NCBI GenBank assembly: GCA_016716705.1
Contig: JADJVF010000010.1
Location: 117,839 to 181,838, forward strand
DNA length: 64,000 nucleotides
Direction of reading: 5' to 3'
DNA from: Holophagales bacterium
Lineage (GTDB): Bacteria; Acidobacteriota; Thermoanaerobaculia; UBA5066
Shown piece by piece: positions 63,219 to 64,000 of this stretch (positions are counted from its first letter, which is position 1; every line of letters begins with the position of its first letter). The translations under genes and the position numbers were made by a program. A model generated the notes under the pieces. That model saw only the letters and a program-made list of their open reading frames with translations. It did not search any database and had not been told where the DNA came from.

Positions 63219-64000
63219 ACCCTGTCGCGCGTCAGCCCGGTCGGACTGCCTGCGGTAGGTCTCGTCGTCGATCTTTCGGCCGTCGTACTGGTCGTAGATC
63301 CGGTCCTTCTTTTCCATCAGCTCGTTCACGCGACGGCGAAGCTCCGCCCGCAGGGTGGTGACCGACTCCCTTCGCGATTTCCAGACATCCAGAACGATCT
63401 GGCGGAAGAGCGGCAGGTACTCCGGTTTCGGGGTCACATCGGCGAGAAGCTTGCCGAAAGTCTCCTCCAGCACGTACTTCCGGACTCGCACCCCCATGCA
63501 GCCCTTCCGTGCGCAGTGGTAGTAGGGGAAAACCCTTGCCGACCTCTTCTTCACGGTGTTGCTGGCGGTGAGAACGCCATTGCATTGGCCGCACCGGATG
63601 ACGCCTCGGAGCGGAAAGTCCGGGTGATCGCGGCGGTATTCGGTTCTGAGGGGACTTGCCGGGGTCAGCCGCTTCTGGACGATCCAGAAGAGCGTTTCGT
63701 CCACGATGGGCTGGAAATCACCCCGGTAACCGGACCCTTCCCATCTCTCGCTCTTGATCCAACCCCTGTAAGCGTGATTTCGAAGCAGGTAGTGAAATGT
63801 CTGAACGCTGATCTCGCCCCCGCCTTGGCCCCGAAGCCCGAGGGCATGAACTAGACGCCGAGCTTCACCTCTACGGATGCCGGACGCGACCATCTCGAAT
63901 GCACGCCTAACGAGTGGCGCCGTGGCGGGGTCGTGGACGAGGCTGGGTTGTGGTTCGGCTCCGTGTTGTTGAAGTACCCGAGGGGGCCTTCCACATGTAC
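63213..64000 (-). CDS. Large serine recombinase, C-terminally truncated and cut by the window edge
   Basis: The open frame runs from the window end to a TAG at 63213-63215. It reads HDPATAPLVRRAFEMVASG and HALGLRGQGG (Recombinase domain), FHYLLRNHAYRGWI, a zinc ribbon CGQCNGVL...YYHCARKGCMG, then a coiled coil ending EKKDRIYDQYDGRKIDDETYR. Full-length members continue for many more residues after this motif, so the protein seems truncated at its C-terminus, exactly where it meets tRNA-Glu. The catalytic N-terminal domain would lie beyond the window. G+C is lower than around it. The protein may integrate or excise a mobile element at this tRNA. Confidence 0.82.
   Translation of the reverse strand, partial: TCGRPPRVLQQHGAEPQPSLVHDPATAPLVRRAFEMVASGIRRGEARRLVHALGLRGQGGGEISVQTFHYLLRNHAYRGWIKSERWEGSGYRGDFQPIVDETLFWIVQKRLTPASPLRTEYRRDHPDFPLRGVIRCGQCNGVLTASNTVKKRSARVFPYYHCARKGCMGVRVRKYVLEETFGKLLADVTPKPEYLPLFRQIVLDVWKSRRESVTTLRAELRRRVNELMEKKDRIYDQYDGRKIDDETYRRQSDRADARQGW

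Noticed and set aside
63890..63905. Thirteen-base match (CGAATGCACGCCT) to the REP-like palindrome
   Set aside because: It lies inside recombinase coding sequence, lacks the other arm and is short enough to be chance.

Overview
The window is about 64 kb of very G+C-rich, gene-dense DNA with no gene-free stretch over 300 bases. TolC-type efflux parts, an outer-membrane beta-barrel, several lipoproteins and an encoded CCA on the tRNAs indicate a Gram-negative bacterium. The mglA/mglB pair, the Hanks-type kinase, the SpoIIE-type phosphatase and the glycogen/maltodextrin genes would suit an Acidobacteriota (Thermoanaerobaculia-like) or Myxococcota-like genome. That placement is an inference; no rRNA is present to settle it.

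Layout. 1-4370: 5' end of a Ser/Thr kinase gene, divergent from an ABC permease-TolC-membrane fusion operon that lacks an ATPase. 4383-10753: a 2,4-dienoyl-CoA-reductase-type SDR, an Lhr superfamily-2 helicase (frameshifted) and Fe/Mn superoxide dismutase. 10858-24933: an alpha-glucan locus with GH57 branching enzyme and GlgC on the minus strand, then, on the plus strand, a GH13 amylase lipoprotein, MalK, MalE, an extended MalF, MalG, a secreted DOMON-like protein and an outer-membrane porin, closed by a terminator and followed by a second DOMON-like protein. 24992-30778: amino-acid permease, HAD hydrolase, SDR, MoaD/MoaE, a VOC protein with a basic tail, and Kbl. 30831-41464: a CPBP protease gene flanked by related palindromes, OPT transporter, M14 carboxypeptidase, SprT-like protein, HIBADH-family dehydrogenase, gamma-glutamyltransferase; this looks like peptide and amino-acid use. 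41567-49619: NadR-like ATPase, a 47-base G-rich tract, SpoIIE-type phosphatase, NadA, hydrolase plus PolB-like exonuclease, a receiver-like protein, MglA/MglB and RecR. 49616-53773: dnaX, SRP RNA, two tRNA-Ser genes, a zinc-ribbon protein and TadA. 53770-62984: lipoprotein, two acyltransferases, MFS exporter, an HPr-EI-EIIA fusion, tRNA-Arg and a NatA/NatB-type ABC exporter. 63143-64000: tRNA-Glu overlapped by the 3' end of a serine recombinase gene, probably the edge of an integrated element.

Two cross-cutting observations matter for any user. First, about ten single-base frame breaks, nearly all at short G or C runs, interrupt six otherwise conserved genes (lhr, malF, malG, the second DOMON gene, the amino-acid permease, the zinc-ribbon gene). 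They look like assembly indels rather than true pseudogenes, and affected coordinates are given as reconstructed spans. Second, same-strand neighbours very often join by a 4-base GTGA overlap, and two genes appear to use rare starts (ATT for the amylase, CTG for the HAD hydrolase).
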